From Bosea sp. Tri-49 (GTDB taxonomy: Bacteria > Pseudomonadota > Alphaproteobacteria > Rhizobiales > Beijerinckiaceae), in NCBI RefSeq assembly GCF_003952665.1, contig NZ_CP017947.1, positions 248,001 through 312,000 of the forward strand: 64,000 bases of DNA, written 5' to 3'. The position numbers and the translations under genes were made by a program. Of this stretch, positions 32,978 through 41,221 are shown one piece after another (position 1 is the first letter of the stretch; each line of letters starts with the position of its first letter). The notes under the pieces are model-generated. The model saw nothing but the letters and a program-made list of their open reading frames with translations. It had not been told where the DNA came from and searched no databases.

Positions 32978-33763
32978 ATGAAAATGGAACAGGCATCGGA
33001 GCGCGGCGCAAACAGTGGTGCGGCTTGGAAAGGGGCTCGGGCGTTCTTCAGGAAGCTCAGTAATGGCTCGTCTCTGGAGCCTCGTGATGAACTTATGTTG
33101 TTTGGGCTGATCGTCGCAACCAAATCAGTACCCACCGGGGTCGATTTGTTTTACGAGGGTGAGGAGCGGCGCCATCTTGCGCTCGTTGCCGACGGTTGGG
33201 CCTGCCATTACAAGCAGATGGCAGACGGTAGGCGCCAGATTATTAGCCTGCTGCTCGCCGGGGACTTATGTCAGCCCTTCGGCACCATGCCTGCCCACAT
33301 GACGGACACTCTTGTTGCCCTCACCCCTCTTACCGTCGCCTACCTTTCTGCCAGTGACTTGCGCGAGCTTTGCAAAACGAACCCGCGGATTGAGAGGGCC
33401 CTTTGGTGGGATCTTCAATTCACGAAGGAGTCCCAAAACGAACTGATCGCCAGCTTGGGCAGGCGCGATGCCATGGAGCGGCTCGCCTATTTGTACTGCG
33501 AGCTCTATTTTCGCCTTGCTGCCGTGGGCCTCGCTGACCGGCCCGAATTCGCATTCCCCATGACGCAGACAGCGGCGGCGGACTTGCTGGGTCTATCTCC
33601 AGTACATGTCAATCGCTCCCTTAAGTCGCTGAAAAACCAGGGGCTCGTAACATTGCGTGGGCGCGTGCTCAGGATTGATAAGCTTTCTCAGCTAGTCGAC
33701 CTCAGCGGCTTCCAGTTCACGAATTATCATCTGACGAGGGATGCGGGTAGTGGGTCAGTTTGA
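32978..33763 (+). CDS. Crp/Fnr-family transcription regulator
   Basis: 261 residues. N-terminal cyclic-nucleotide-type beta-barrel (VDLFYEGEERRHLALVADGW, ISLLLAGDLCQP), long dimer helix, C-terminal winged helix-turn-helix (MTQTAAADLLGLSPVHVNRS with recognition helix SPVHVNRSLKSLK). No Fnr-type cysteine cluster is evident, so oxygen sensing by an iron-sulfur centre is unlikely; the ligand is unknown. The operator candidate at 32906-32919 suggests autoregulation. It overlaps the convergent gene at 33755 by nine nt at its 3' end. Confidence 0.92.
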   Translation: MKMEQASERGANSGAAWKGARAFFRKLSNGSSLEPRDELMLFGLIVATKSVPTGVDLFYEGEERRHLALVADGWACHYKQMADGRRQIISLLLAGDLCQPFGTMPAHMTDTLVALTPLTVAYLSASDLRELCKTNPRIERALWWDLQFTKESQNELIASLGRRDAMERLAYLYCELYFRLAAVGLADRPEFAFPMTQTAAADLLGLSPVHVNRSLKSLKNQGLVTLRGRVLRIDKLSQLVDLSGFQFTNYHLTRDAGSGSV

Positions 33764-34069
33764 AAATCTGGCCGCAAGCCGTTCAGCAGAGGGACTGCCA
33801 AAGTTGTGCGCCCATGCCTCGGCCTTCGCGATTTCTGGACGGAGTTTTTCCAAGGCATCCGATTGCCAGTATTCGCGCACCGATCCAAGCGGCATGGCAT
33901 CAGTCTCGGAGTCGATCCCAACGAATGCCATCACATCAGGGTCGGTCTCAAGATCGGCAGGAAAGCGCAGAGAGGCAATTCTTCGCGCGCCTTCGAATAA
34001 GGACATCGCGCCGGACAACATGGCTTGAGCCGTTCTGCTAATCTCAGTCCGGGCTTCCTCTTTCGTCAT
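33755..34069 (-). CDS. Small unknown protein
   Basis: 104 residues, acidic: [34 protein letters not shown], then [20 protein letters not shown] and a Trp-containing [12 protein letters not shown]. The [12 protein letters not shown] block recurs in a widespread group of small hypothetical bacterial proteins. Function unknown. It lies just downstream of the broken Zn-dehydrogenase/transposase chimera on the same strand. Confidence 0.75.
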   Translation of the reverse strand: MTKEEARTEISRTAQAMLSGAMSLFEGARRIASLRFPADLETDPDVMAFVGIDSETDAMPLGSVREYWQSDALEKLRPEIAKAEAWAHNFGSPSAERLAARFSN

Positions 34070-34080
34070 TTGTCGCGCCT

Positions 34081-34451
34081 TTAGGCTGCTGATTTTTTGT
34101 AGGGCCCGCGCTTGGCAGGCGCTTCCTCGCCAGCCTCAACCATAGCCACGATATCGGCAACTTCCCAAAGCTTAAATCGCCGCAGCTGATGGTGAACGGC
34201 GCAACGACGCGGTTGCCGATGCGCAGATTAGTCACCTCTGCGCCGAGTTCGACGACCTCGCCCATGTTCTCGTGACCGAGAATGTCACCGCTCTCCATCG
34301 TTGGCTGATAGCCGTCGAGGAGATGCAGATCGGAGCCGCAGATCGCGCAGCAAGTGATCTTGATGATCGCATCACGGGGATGTTGGAGTTGCGGGTCAGG
34401 AACGGTGTCGACCCGACCGTCGCCTTTTCCATGCCAACAGAGCGCACGCAT
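34081..34451 (-). pseudogene. Zn-dependent alcohol dehydrogenase fragment fused to a transposase tail
   Basis: From the ATG at 34451 (GGAGGA upstream) the first 90 or so residues are a zinc-dependent dehydrogenase of the formaldehyde-dehydrogenase-like group: [20 protein letters not shown], catalytic-zinc region [26 protein letters not shown]. After [11 protein letters not shown] (about 34175) homology stops. From there to 34081, in another frame, the sequence reads [20 protein letters not shown] and ends [11 protein letters not shown], which looks like the C terminus of an IS1-type transposase (from memory). The gene is therefore truncated by an insertion remnant. Confidence 0.65.
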
Positions 34452-34540
34452 GCGTCGTCCTCCGAAGCTGTCGCCGTGAAAATCTTCGCCGGGTGGCAAG
34501 GTGGAAAAGCAGCAGGAGCTAATCGTCCGGCGGTTACTTG

Positions 34541-34565
34541 AACCAGTGGAAAGGCGCGGCGTTCC
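34541..34565 (-). promoter_or_regulatory. EcfG-like promoter before the broken dehydrogenase
   Basis: On the minus strand GGAAC (34565-34561), 16-nt spacer, GGTT (34544-34541). Exact -35, GTT core in -10. It lies about 90 nt before the start at 34451, suggesting that the gene was stress controlled before it was truncated. Confidence 0.5.
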
Positions 34566-34629
34566 TTTTCATCGAAATTTTCTGAGTTCGAACGTCGGCA
34601 AGTAAAGAGGTAACTTCAGAGGCGTGGTC

Positions 34630-36147
34630 CTAAAGGCGCGCCAGCGGCGCTACGGCAGGACCGTTGAGCACGCTGCCGTCGGGAGCAAAATGCGATCCGT
34701 GACAGGGACAATCCCAGCACGTTTCCAGCGAATTCCATTGCAAATGGCAGCCAAGATGCGTGCAGACTGCCGAGCGCTGGTAGAGGGTGCCGTCATTCGC
34801 CCGGTACGCAGCGATCTTGGTGAGGCCGTCGCGGATGATCGCGCCTTGTCCAGGCTCGAGTTCGTCCACGGAGGCGACCTCTCCCGGAGCGAGATACTGC
34901 GCTAGATTGGTCACTGCCGTGCTGTTCTCGCTGACGAAAGTCATCGCTGCCTTCACCGGCTTGCGAGCCGGGTCATAGACAGCTGCGAAGCGGTTGTCCT
35001 TGCCGTCGATCAGATCAGGGATGAGGAGGCTGGCGACCACGCCATGGGTAATGCCCTGGCCGGAGTCGCCGGTCGCGACGAAGATCCGCTCGCGCTGCGA
35101 CTCGCGGCCGATGTAGGCGCCATAGTCGAGCGTATCCATCACCTGTCCAGACCAGCGATGGAGTTCCGGGCCGAGATCCGGGATCAGCGTCCTGATCCAC
35201 GATTCCAGTGCGGCAAAACGAGTGGGCGCGTCGTCGGACTCGCCGGTCTTATGGTCTTCCCCGCCGACGATCAGGATATCCTTGCCGTTCGCGCCGGCGG
35301 TCAGGCGGACGTAATGGTATGGATCTTCGGTATCCCAGTAGAGCGCATCTGCCAGGGCCGCTCGCTCGATTTCGAACGTCATCGCATAAGTCCGATATGG
35401 CGCCTGCTTTGTGTGCAGGGCGAAGAGATCATGGATTGGTGAATTGGTCGCGACGACCACAAAGTTGGCATCGACCTGCTGCCCGGACCCCAGCCTGATG
35501 TGCACGCCCTCCCGGTCTTCTGCAATCTCGTCGACCGCCGAAAACGGATGCAACAGTGTCCCTTTTTCCTGCAGCGCCTCGACAAGGCCTTGCAGATACC
35601 TGAGGGGGTGAAAGGTCGCCTGATCGGGGTAGCGCAGATAAGGCCGGTCCTGCAGCGTCTGCAGCGGCAGCCCCGTACCGCGCTCAACCTCGACACCGAT
35701 CTCGCCGGCTGCCGACACTTCGTCGTCCAGCACCGACTGCTCGCTCTTTGGGTCAAGGAAGAGGATGCCGTCGAGCCTGCGAAACTCGCACTCTATTCCA
35801 AGCTCCCTCTGGATCGCCTCGATCCGATCGACCGCGGCGCTCTGGCTGGCCTGAAAGCCGCGCGCTAGTTCTGGCCCGCGCATTGAAACCAGCTCGGCCA
35901 GCGAGTCGTCGCAGATCGGAGCGAGATGCGCCGTTGTCCTCGACGTCATGCCGCCGGCAATCGGGCCGCGATCGAGGACCAATACCGAGTATCCGCGAAG
36001 CATCAGCTCGTAGGCAACCGACAGGCCGGCGATACCGGCCCCCACGACTGCCACGTCGATTTGCGCATTCTCTGACAGAGGCAAGGCGTTGGGCGCTACT
36101 TCGGTATTCATCCAGACCGAGCGGCTGTGTTCGCGCATCGCGTTCAT
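34630..36147 (-). CDS. FAD-dependent oxidoreductase with C-terminal Rieske domain
   Basis: 505 residues. N-terminal FAD domain of the DadA/glycine-oxidase type (VAVVGAGIAGLSVAYELMLR, then GGMTSRTTAHLAP). The C-terminal 90 residues are a Rieske [2Fe-2S] domain with both ligand motifs, CTHLGC and CPCHGSHF. No signal peptide seen. It probably oxidises an amine or amino-acid-like substrate and passes electrons to the iron-sulfur centre; the substrate is unknown. A near-match EcfG promoter (CGAAC-N16-CGTT) lies 22 nt before the start. GAGGAG upstream supports the start at 36147. Confidence 0.9.
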   Translation of the reverse strand: MNAMREHSRSVWMNTEVAPNALPLSENAQIDVAVVGAGIAGLSVAYELMLRGYSVLVLDRGPIAGGMTSRTTAHLAPICDDSLAELVSMRGPELARGFQASQSAAVDRIEAIQRELGIECEFRRLDGILFLDPKSEQSVLDDEVSAAGEIGVEVERGTGLPLQTLQDRPYLRYPDQATFHPLRYLQGLVEALQEKGTLLHPFSAVDEIAEDREGVHIRLGSGQQVDANFVVVATNSPIHDLFALHTKQAPYRTYAMTFEIERAALADALYWDTEDPYHYVRLTAGANGKDILIVGGEDHKTGESDDAPTRFAALESWIRTLIPDLGPELHRWSGQVMDTLDYGAYIGRESQRERIFVATGDSGQGITHGVVASLLIPDLIDGKDNRFAAVYDPARKPVKAAMTFVSENSTAVTNLAQYLAPGEVASVDELEPGQGAIIRDGLTKIAAYRANDGTLYQRSAVCTHLGCHLQWNSLETCWDCPCHGSHFAPDGSVLNGPAVAPLARL

Positions 36148-36168
36148 GGGAAACTCCTCTGAGGGTCC

Positions 36169-36193
36169 AACGTCCCGTGACTTGATCAGTTCG
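36169..36193 (-). promoter_or_regulatory. EcfG-like promoter, one mismatch, before the FAD/Rieske gene
   Basis: On the minus strand CGAAC (36193-36189), 16-nt spacer, CGTT (36172-36169). Exact -10, first base of -35 changed. Predicted leader about 15 nt. Confidence 0.45.
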
Positions 36194-36232
36194 AATGATT
36201 CAGGGCGCGGCTAGTTCTCCCGCCTGAGAGCC

Positions 36233-36799
36233 TCAGACGCGCTGGACGGACTTCATTTTCAAAGCTTCGAGGCCAATTGCGAGTGCAGTTCGCAAGCCGG
36301 CGTCGAGTAGAACCGGCGGGGGGAACGCACCAAACTCACAATGGCAGTCGATACCACCGCCACCGGCCACGGCCGCAGCGATATAGATGCGCCCTCGCGG
36401 ATTGCCACGCTCATCGGCAACCGGGCCCGTTACACCCGTGATCGCAAGCGCAAGATAAGCTTCAGTGCCTGCGAGCACCCCCGTCTCCATGGCGCGCGCC
36501 ACCGGACTCGAGACTGCGGAATGAGCTGCCATAAGCTGCTCTGGCACGCCCAGGAGCTGGGTTTTGGCCGAGGCCATATAGGTCACGAAACCGCCGATCA
36601 GGACATCCCCGGCCCCCTCCGCCTTCGATAAGCCACTGGCGAGGGCGCCTGCGCTACAGGACTCGGCAACGGCGATCCGCAGGTTGCCATGCGCGAGCGC
36701 CGTGATGAGCTGTTGCGCCAGATCCTGAAGCTCGGGTAGCGCGGATCCGGGGAGCGTCTCGAACTCGCGCATACGCCATGAGAGCACCGATTCTTTCAT
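36233..36799 (-). CDS. CinA-family protein (nicotinamide-nucleotide amidohydrolase domain)
   Basis: 188 residues, only the C-terminal domain of CinA/PncC: IAVAESCSAGALASGLSKAE, GAGDVLIGGFVTYMASAKTQ, and LAITGVTGPV. PncC-type enzymes deamidate nicotinamide mononucleotide to recycle NAD. The N-terminal 30 residues are an extra, poorly conserved lead. It stands alone on the minus strand behind the FAD/Rieske gene. Stress-associated short CinA copies like this are common in rhizobia, and this one may not be the housekeeping copy. Confidence 0.85.
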   Translation of the reverse strand: MKESVLSWRMREFETLPGSALPELQDLAQQLITALAHGNLRIAVAESCSAGALASGLSKAEGAGDVLIGGFVTYMASAKTQLLGVPEQLMAAHSAVSSPVARAMETGVLAGTEAYLALAITGVTGPVADERGNPRGRIYIAAAVAGGGGIDCHCEFGAFPPPVLLDAGLRTALAIGLEALKMKSVQRV

Positions 36800-36863
36800 C
36801 GCTTTGATCCTTGCCGGTTTTGGGGGTCGGCGTTTGCGTTACGCCCCCTTCAACCCGTTCACG

Positions 36864-37230
36864 TCAGACCTGGAACGCTGCAGCTGGGCTGCTCGCGCGC
36901 CTTTGCGGCTCGCCGCTCATATTCGTCGCGGATCGCCGCAAGCTTCTCCTCGTCGAGGTCCTCGAGGTTCACCAGCTCTTCGCGTGCGCCCTCAACCGTG
37001 GTGAGCAATCATTGAACTTGATCTGCATCGCGGCCGTGTCGCGGTTCTGGCTGTTGTGGATCCATCAGGAAGGTGACGATCGTCGTCGAGGTGTTGATCA
37101 CCCGTTGCCAGGGTGTCGTTGACGCTGAAGAAGGGGCCGGACAGCCCAAGGTCACCCCCAGCGCCAGGAAGGTCGTTACCGGCTTGCCGGCATGGCAGCG
37201 GCTTCTGCCACAGCCGGCTGAACGGTGACG
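36864..37230 (-). pseudogene. Decayed low-affinity iron permease family gene
   Basis: Read on the minus strand with frame changes, pieces of this family follow in order: FSRL, then HAGKPVTTFLALGVT, LSGPFFSVNDT, the VINTSTTIVTFLM membrane segment, IHNSQNRDTAAMQIK, and LTTVEGAREELVNLEDLDEE to a TGA at 36864. At least four small insertions or deletions break the frame (near 37205, 37115, 37065 and 37010). The start region is not clear. Non-functional. Confidence 0.7.
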
Positions 37231-37287
37231 CCTGCCCGAGATCCAAGACTGGGTCGGAGGGCTCTGGTATGTCGATCCTGTCCCGGA

Positions 37288-37794
37288 TCAGGCCGCCTTG
37301 GCCAAGGCCTGCTTGTTGACCTTGCGCTCGCCGAGCTGAGTGAGTGTCAGGTCGGTCTTCAACTCTTCGGTCAGGGTCAGGTCGAGGAGCGTCACGGCGT
37401 TGCCCAGAGCAAGCTGCTGGGCCCAAGCCTTCAGCGTGCCATAGCGCGAGATTTCATAGTGTTCGACCGCCTGGGCGGCTGCGAGGAGACCGGCGTCGAG
37501 AGCCGGGCTGCCGTCGAAGTCTTCCATGATCGACTTGCCCTCCTCGATGATGCCGATGATCGCGTCACAGGTCTTGCCGCGAGGCGCCTTGCCGAGGATC
37601 TCGAAGACCTCGGTGAGCCGCTCGACATGGGTCTCGGTCTCGTCGCGATGCTTTTCAAACGCCTGCTTGAGCTCCGGAGCAGTTGCTGCCTTCGCCATCT
37701 TCGGGAGCGCCTTCAGGATCTGCTTTTCAGCGTAATAGATGTCCTTGAGTGTCTCGAGAAAAAGATCGTCAAGAGTCTTGGGTTCGCTTGCCAT
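37288..37794 (-). CDS. YciE/YciF (DUF892) ferritin-like stress protein
   Basis: 168 residues, four-helix ferritin-like DUF892 protein: TLDDLFLETLKDIYYAEKQI, KHRDETETHVERL, AAAQAVEHYEISRYGTL and a C-terminal helix. Family members bind metal and are induced by osmotic and general stress. The start at 37794 has AAGGAG upstream. A GAAAC-N16-GGTT element at 37824-37848 is a poor promoter candidate of the EcfG type. A second, diverged family member lies at 38762. Confidence 0.93.
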   Translation of the reverse strand: MASEPKTLDDLFLETLKDIYYAEKQILKALPKMAKAATAPELKQAFEKHRDETETHVERLTEVFEILGKAPRGKTCDAIIGIIEEGKSIMEDFDGSPALDAGLLAAAQAVEHYEISRYGTLKAWAQQLALGNAVTLLDLTLTEELKTDLTLTQLGERKVNKQALAKAA

Positions 37795-38409
37795 CGTTTA
37801 ACTCCTTGGAAAGATACGGTGATAACCCGACCGCCGTTTCTTGGTTTCCGCAGGGGGCAGGATGGTACGCAAACGCACGGATCGCCTCACCGGGACCTAT
37901 TGGCGAGCCTCTCGGTGTGCTCTGCGACCGCAGCTGGCATGCGAGCACACCTGCTAGAGAACGCTTGCGTTCGGTGACCACAGATAATCGATCGCCCTCG
38001 CCACGGCGGCGCATGAGGTGGGCTGACGCAAAACGAGGAGGTCGGTCGTCCACGGCAGGGGTTGATAACCTCAACAGTGCTCCGGATGAGATTTCGCTAT
38101 CCTGCGCACTGTCCCTGATCGGCCACAAAGCAAGTCCGTCGCCTCCGATCGCGCTCGCTGCGGCGCAAGAAGGCTCGATTTGATCTCATCCAGCTGCGCC
38201 CGATGCCGCCCAGCTTGAGCAAAAGCTACGCGCTGATGGATTGGCAAACGCAGGCGCTGGAGACCATGTGAGTCGCCATGGCCGTGGCCGTTGCACGTGA
38301 ACGGTGCGCCCCCGTACGCACCTCAGCTGGGCTGAACGCTTCCGGCTTTGCGCTGTTCTTTCCGTAACCGGGCAGCGGCTCGGGCACATCCCAACCTGAG
38401 GAAAATCCA
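37795..38409. other. Gene-free 615-nt divergent interval
   Basis: Between the minus-strand YciE/F gene and the plus-strand KGG gene. Open frames are low-quality shadows; no domain recognised. It holds two weak EcfG-like elements, GAAAC-N16-GGTT at 37824-37848 (minus, toward YciE/F) and TGAAC-N16-TGTT at 38333-38357 (plus, toward the KGG gene). Neither is convincing alone. Confidence 0.45.
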
Positions 38410-38700
38410 ATGGCAAACGACGACAAGCGTGGCTTTGCGTCCATGGACGAGAACAAGCAGCGCGACATCGCCTCAAAAGGCGGCCGGAGCGTGCCGGATG
38501 AAAAGCGGAGCTTCAAGCAGGATCGCGAGGTTGCATCGGAAGCCGGTAAGAAGGGCGGCGAGAACAGTAGTGGCGGCCAGCAGCAGGGGGGCGACTCCAA
38601 CCGCGGTCAGCAGGGCGGCGGGCAGCGTGGTGGCAGTGGCAACTCCGCCAATGATCGCGAGCGCGCGGCGGACGCCGGCCGCAAGGGCGGCACGAAGTAA
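38410..38700 (+). CDS. KGG-motif general stress protein
   Basis: 96 residues, hydrophilic and glycine-rich, with the stress-induced KGG repeats: RGFASMDENKQRDIASKGG, EVASEAGKKGGE and a final RERAADAGRKGG, separated by a Gln/Gly spacer. Related proteins (YciG, GsiB, Con-10) are made under general stress and desiccation and are probably intrinsically disordered. Gene followed directly by a strong terminator, so it is transcribed as a single unit or as the main product of its unit. Confidence 0.92.
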   Translation: MANDDKRGFASMDENKQRDIASKGGRSVPDEKRSFKQDREVASEAGKKGGENSSGGQQQGGDSNRGQQGGGQRGGSGNSANDRERAADAGRKGGTK

Positions 38701-38708
38701 TCAGCGTG

Positions 38709-38740
38709 GCCCCTTCCGGGAATCCGGAAGGGGCTTTTTT
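38709..38740 (+). terminator. Intrinsic terminator after the KGG gene
   Basis: GCCCCTTCCGG, loop GAAT, CCGGAAGGGGC: a perfect 11-bp stem followed by six T. It lies nine nt after the stop codon; the next gene starts 22 nt further on, so the terminator may set a lower level for it. Confidence 0.93.
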
Positions 38741-38761
38741 CCTTGGACAGGAGATTACGTC

Positions 38762-39271
38762 ATGGCTCACGCAGAAGAACGGCTCATGGAATGGCTGCGG
38801 GACGCTCACGCCATGGAACAGCAGGCCGAGACCATGTTGTCCTCGCTCGCCACGCGGATCGAGAATTATCCCGACGTGAAGGCGCAGATTGAAGCTCACC
38901 TGGAAGAAACGCGCCGGCAGGCGTCCCAGCTCGAGAGCTGCATTCAGCGGCGCGGTGGAGGCACGTCCACCATCAAGGACCTTGCGGGGAAATTCGTCGC
39001 CTTCGGACAGGGCTTGAGCGGCATCTTTGTGGGTGACGAGATCATCAAGGGAGCGCTGGCGAGCTACACCTTCGAACAGATGGAAATCGCCTCCTACCGA
39101 ATCCTGATCGCCGCGGCCGAGCAAGTCGGCGACCCCGAGACAAGCGCCGTCTGTGCCCGCATTCTCGGCGAAGAAGAGGCAATGGCGCGCTGGCTTGCGG
39201 AAAATCTGGCGCCGCTCACCCAACGCTATCTGGTGCGCGAGGAAACACCTGAACTCGAGGCCCAACGCTGA
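38762..39271 (+). CDS. YciE/YciF (DUF892) ferritin-like protein, second copy
   Basis: 169 residues: AEERLMEWLRDAHAMEQQAE, HLEETRRQASQLESCI, TFEQMEIASYRILIAAAEQV. This is the subgroup of DUF892 in which the first helix begins EERLMEWLRDAHAME. Ferritin-like fold, likely metal-binding stress protein. Start ATG at 38762 with ACAGGAG upstream. Sits right behind the KGG gene and its terminator. Distinct in sequence from the copy at 37288. Confidence 0.92.
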   Translation: MAHAEERLMEWLRDAHAMEQQAETMLSSLATRIENYPDVKAQIEAHLEETRRQASQLESCIQRRGGGTSTIKDLAGKFVAFGQGLSGIFVGDEIIKGALASYTFEQMEIASYRILIAAAEQVGDPETSAVCARILGEEEAMARWLAENLAPLTQRYLVREETPELEAQR

Positions 39272-39550
39272 GCCATCGTTATCGGCGCCGCCTCCCGTTG
39301 GCGCCGAGCTTTCCGCCGATCCAGCTTAGCTGCGGCTGTACCGGCAGCTCGGTCGCGCGGAAGGTATAAGCGTGTCGAGTGTCGTTCGAGCGCTCGCCTC
39401 GCCACGGCCGATGACATTTGGCGCCTTCCGTCTAATTGATAAAGCTCCCGCTGGCTGAGTACGCTCTCGCTTGGCCCGCAGGAGCGCATCGAGATCTCGA
39501 TGACGCCCATGACCCGAGCGGGGACCGCGACGCGCGCTCTGACGCAACCG

Positions 39551-40063
39551 TCACGACCGACGGCGAACCTCAAGAATCTCAAGCTGGGCGAGATGTTCGC
39601 GGATATGGCCGCGGGCGAGAGATGCCACGGCGCGGAACGTTAGGTCCTGGCCGTTTTGCAGATAGCGTTCCTGGATCTGCAACAATTGCCTATGTCCGGC
39701 GGTCTGCTCGGCCAGATAGGCCTGCTCGAAACTTTCACCATTCGTCTCCGCCAGGTTGCGGGTCGTGGTCTGGGCATCGACCTTCGGCATTGTCGGGGGC
39801 GAGTTCGAGTGCTGCAGGTCGGTCAGGGATCTCAGCACATCCCGCAGCCCCTCCTGCTCGGCGATTTCAAAACTGGCGAACCGCTTGATCTCTTCACGTA
39901 TCGCCTTCTGCAACGCCAGCTTACTGGTGTCGATTGCAGCCGCGCCGGCCGACAATGTCTCGGTGGCGTGCTGCAGCTCCCGATCCCGACCGCTTTTGCT
40001 CTGAGCCACTGCCGGGCTTGTGACGATCAGTGCTGCCGCTCCAATAAGCATCCGCCGATCCAT
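39551..40063 (-). CDS. DUF4142 family secreted protein
   Basis: 170 residues. N-terminal signal peptide (MDRRMLIGAAALIVTSPAVA, cleavage near AVAQS), then a helical DUF4142-like domain: FASFEIAEQEGLRDVLRSLT and YLAEQTAGHRQLLQIQERYL. Periplasmic, ferritin-like helical bundle of unknown function, common in rhizobial stress regions. Start at 40063 has AGGAG upstream. The 367 nt on its upstream side (40064-40430) contain no gene I can support. Confidence 0.85.
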   Translation of the reverse strand: MDRRMLIGAAALIVTSPAVAQSKSGRDRELQHATETLSAGAAAIDTSKLALQKAIREEIKRFASFEIAEQEGLRDVLRSLTDLQHSNSPPTMPKVDAQTTTRNLAETNGESFEQAYLAEQTAGHRQLLQIQERYLQNGQDLTFRAVASLARGHIREHLAQLEILEVRRRS

Positions 40064-40430
40064 AATTCTGCTCCTGCGCCAGGCCGTGTCCTGTCTGCCA
40101 TTGTGCCAGGTCGGCCGCGCTGAACCCGGGTGATCAGAAACAAGGTGCCCGGCTGGTCGTTCGGCTGGCGCACGGCTTGGTACGGCGGCGCACAAAGTCG
40201 GAAATACTTCAACACGCCGTTCTGACGATCCAGCGCTGACTGGTCGCTCGGCCGGCCTGCAGCTCCTTGCCTGCTGCATCGGTACGCAAACGCACTAAAT
40301 GCCCAAGCCCGCAACCTGAACGGTCAGCGCAGGTTATCGCCGTGCTCCACAAATCCAAGCGAGCCAGTGCGATGCCCCAACCTTCCCTCCATCATCCGGC
40401 GCTTTCGGTTCGGCACCTCCAACCGGCAAC

Positions 40431-40607
40431 ATGCTGGCATCCCAGCTGGATTTTTTTGCAGGCAGTCCGATTCTTGCCGATTTGGCGCGGCTCTCCGGCC
40501 GCTCGGAAGCTGCGGTCGCGTGGCTGCTTCGGCAAGACATGATTGTTCCGGCGGGCGTGCTTTGCGCAGCGCTTATCCTGCAATCAACCAGTAGCCCCTC
40601 CTCATGA
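40431..40607 (+). CDS. Short ORF overlapping the ClpP-like gene
   Basis: 58 residues, MLASQLDFFAGSPILADLAR, then a helical, Leu/Ala-rich middle and a Ser-rich end. It ends TCATGA, overlapping the next gene's ATG by four nt, the usual sign of translational coupling. No family recognised and no strong ribosome site, so it could be a leader peptide, a true small protein, or a chance frame. Confidence 0.4.
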   Translation: MLASQLDFFAGSPILADLARLSGRSEAAVAWLLRQDMIVPAGVLCAALILQSTSSPSS

Positions 40608-41164
40608 ATGGCCAGACTGCCGAGCTCGCCAAGCCGAACATCCGGCTTCTCGGAGCCATCGACAATGACGCGGTGAATAGCTTTCTGGACCAGTTGAGCC
40701 GTGCAAAGGAAACCGGCGGGCCGATCGTGCTCGAGCTGACGACACAAGGCGGCGATGCCGATGCGGCGCGTCGAATCGCTCTCGAAATCCGGCTGTGCCG
40801 TTCCTGGAGCGGGCTGCAGACAAAACTCATTGGCAAGACGACCGTCATGTCGGCGGGCATCACGATCATGGCCGCGTTCCCCGTCGGCGACCGCTATCTG
40901 ACGGCCGACACGCTTTTGCTAGGTCACGAACGACGGCTGACCAAGCCGATCGAATTGAACGGCCCGATCCGGGCCAATACTCAAATTGTCCGTGAAGTGC
41001 TGGCCGAACTCGACACCGCGCACACCCTTGAGTGTGAGGGCTTCGCCGAGTTCGTCGAGGGCAGTCACCTCAGCCTGGACGATCTGCAAAAGCGGGCTCG
41101 GAACAATTATTACCTCACAGCTAGCGATGCGCTGAGCGAAGGCCTCATTGGGGGCATTGTCTAA
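40604..41164 (+). CDS. ClpP-like serine protease family protein
   Basis: 186 residues with the ClpP/crotonase fold: VLELTTQGGDADAARRIALE (oxyanion loop), GKTTVMSAGITIMAAF with a serine at the nucleophile position, TLLLGHERR with a candidate catalytic histidine. It differs from housekeeping ClpP in the catalytic blocks and in an acidic C-terminal half (LECEGFAEFVEGSHLSLDDL). It may act as a specialised protease or peptidase in the cytosol. No ClpX/ClpA gene nearby. Followed after 57 nt by a DUF883-like membrane-anchor gene. Confidence 0.8.
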   Translation: MNGQTAELAKPNIRLLGAIDNDAVNSFLDQLSRAKETGGPIVLELTTQGGDADAARRIALEIRLCRSWSGLQTKLIGKTTVMSAGITIMAAFPVGDRYLTADTLLLGHERRLTKPIELNGPIRANTQIVREVLAELDTAHTLECEGFAEFVEGSHLSLDDLQKRARNNYYLTASDALSEGLIGGIV

Positions 41165-41221
41165 GCTTGATCACCCCGGCCCACATCTCGGTGGAGCCAT
41201 CACTTTCAACAGGAGGCCACT

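Noticed and set aside
38348..38761. Upstream extension of the second YciE/F frame through the KGG gene
   Set aside because: It lies over the KGG gene in another frame and the terminator; ATG 38762 has a proper ribosome site.
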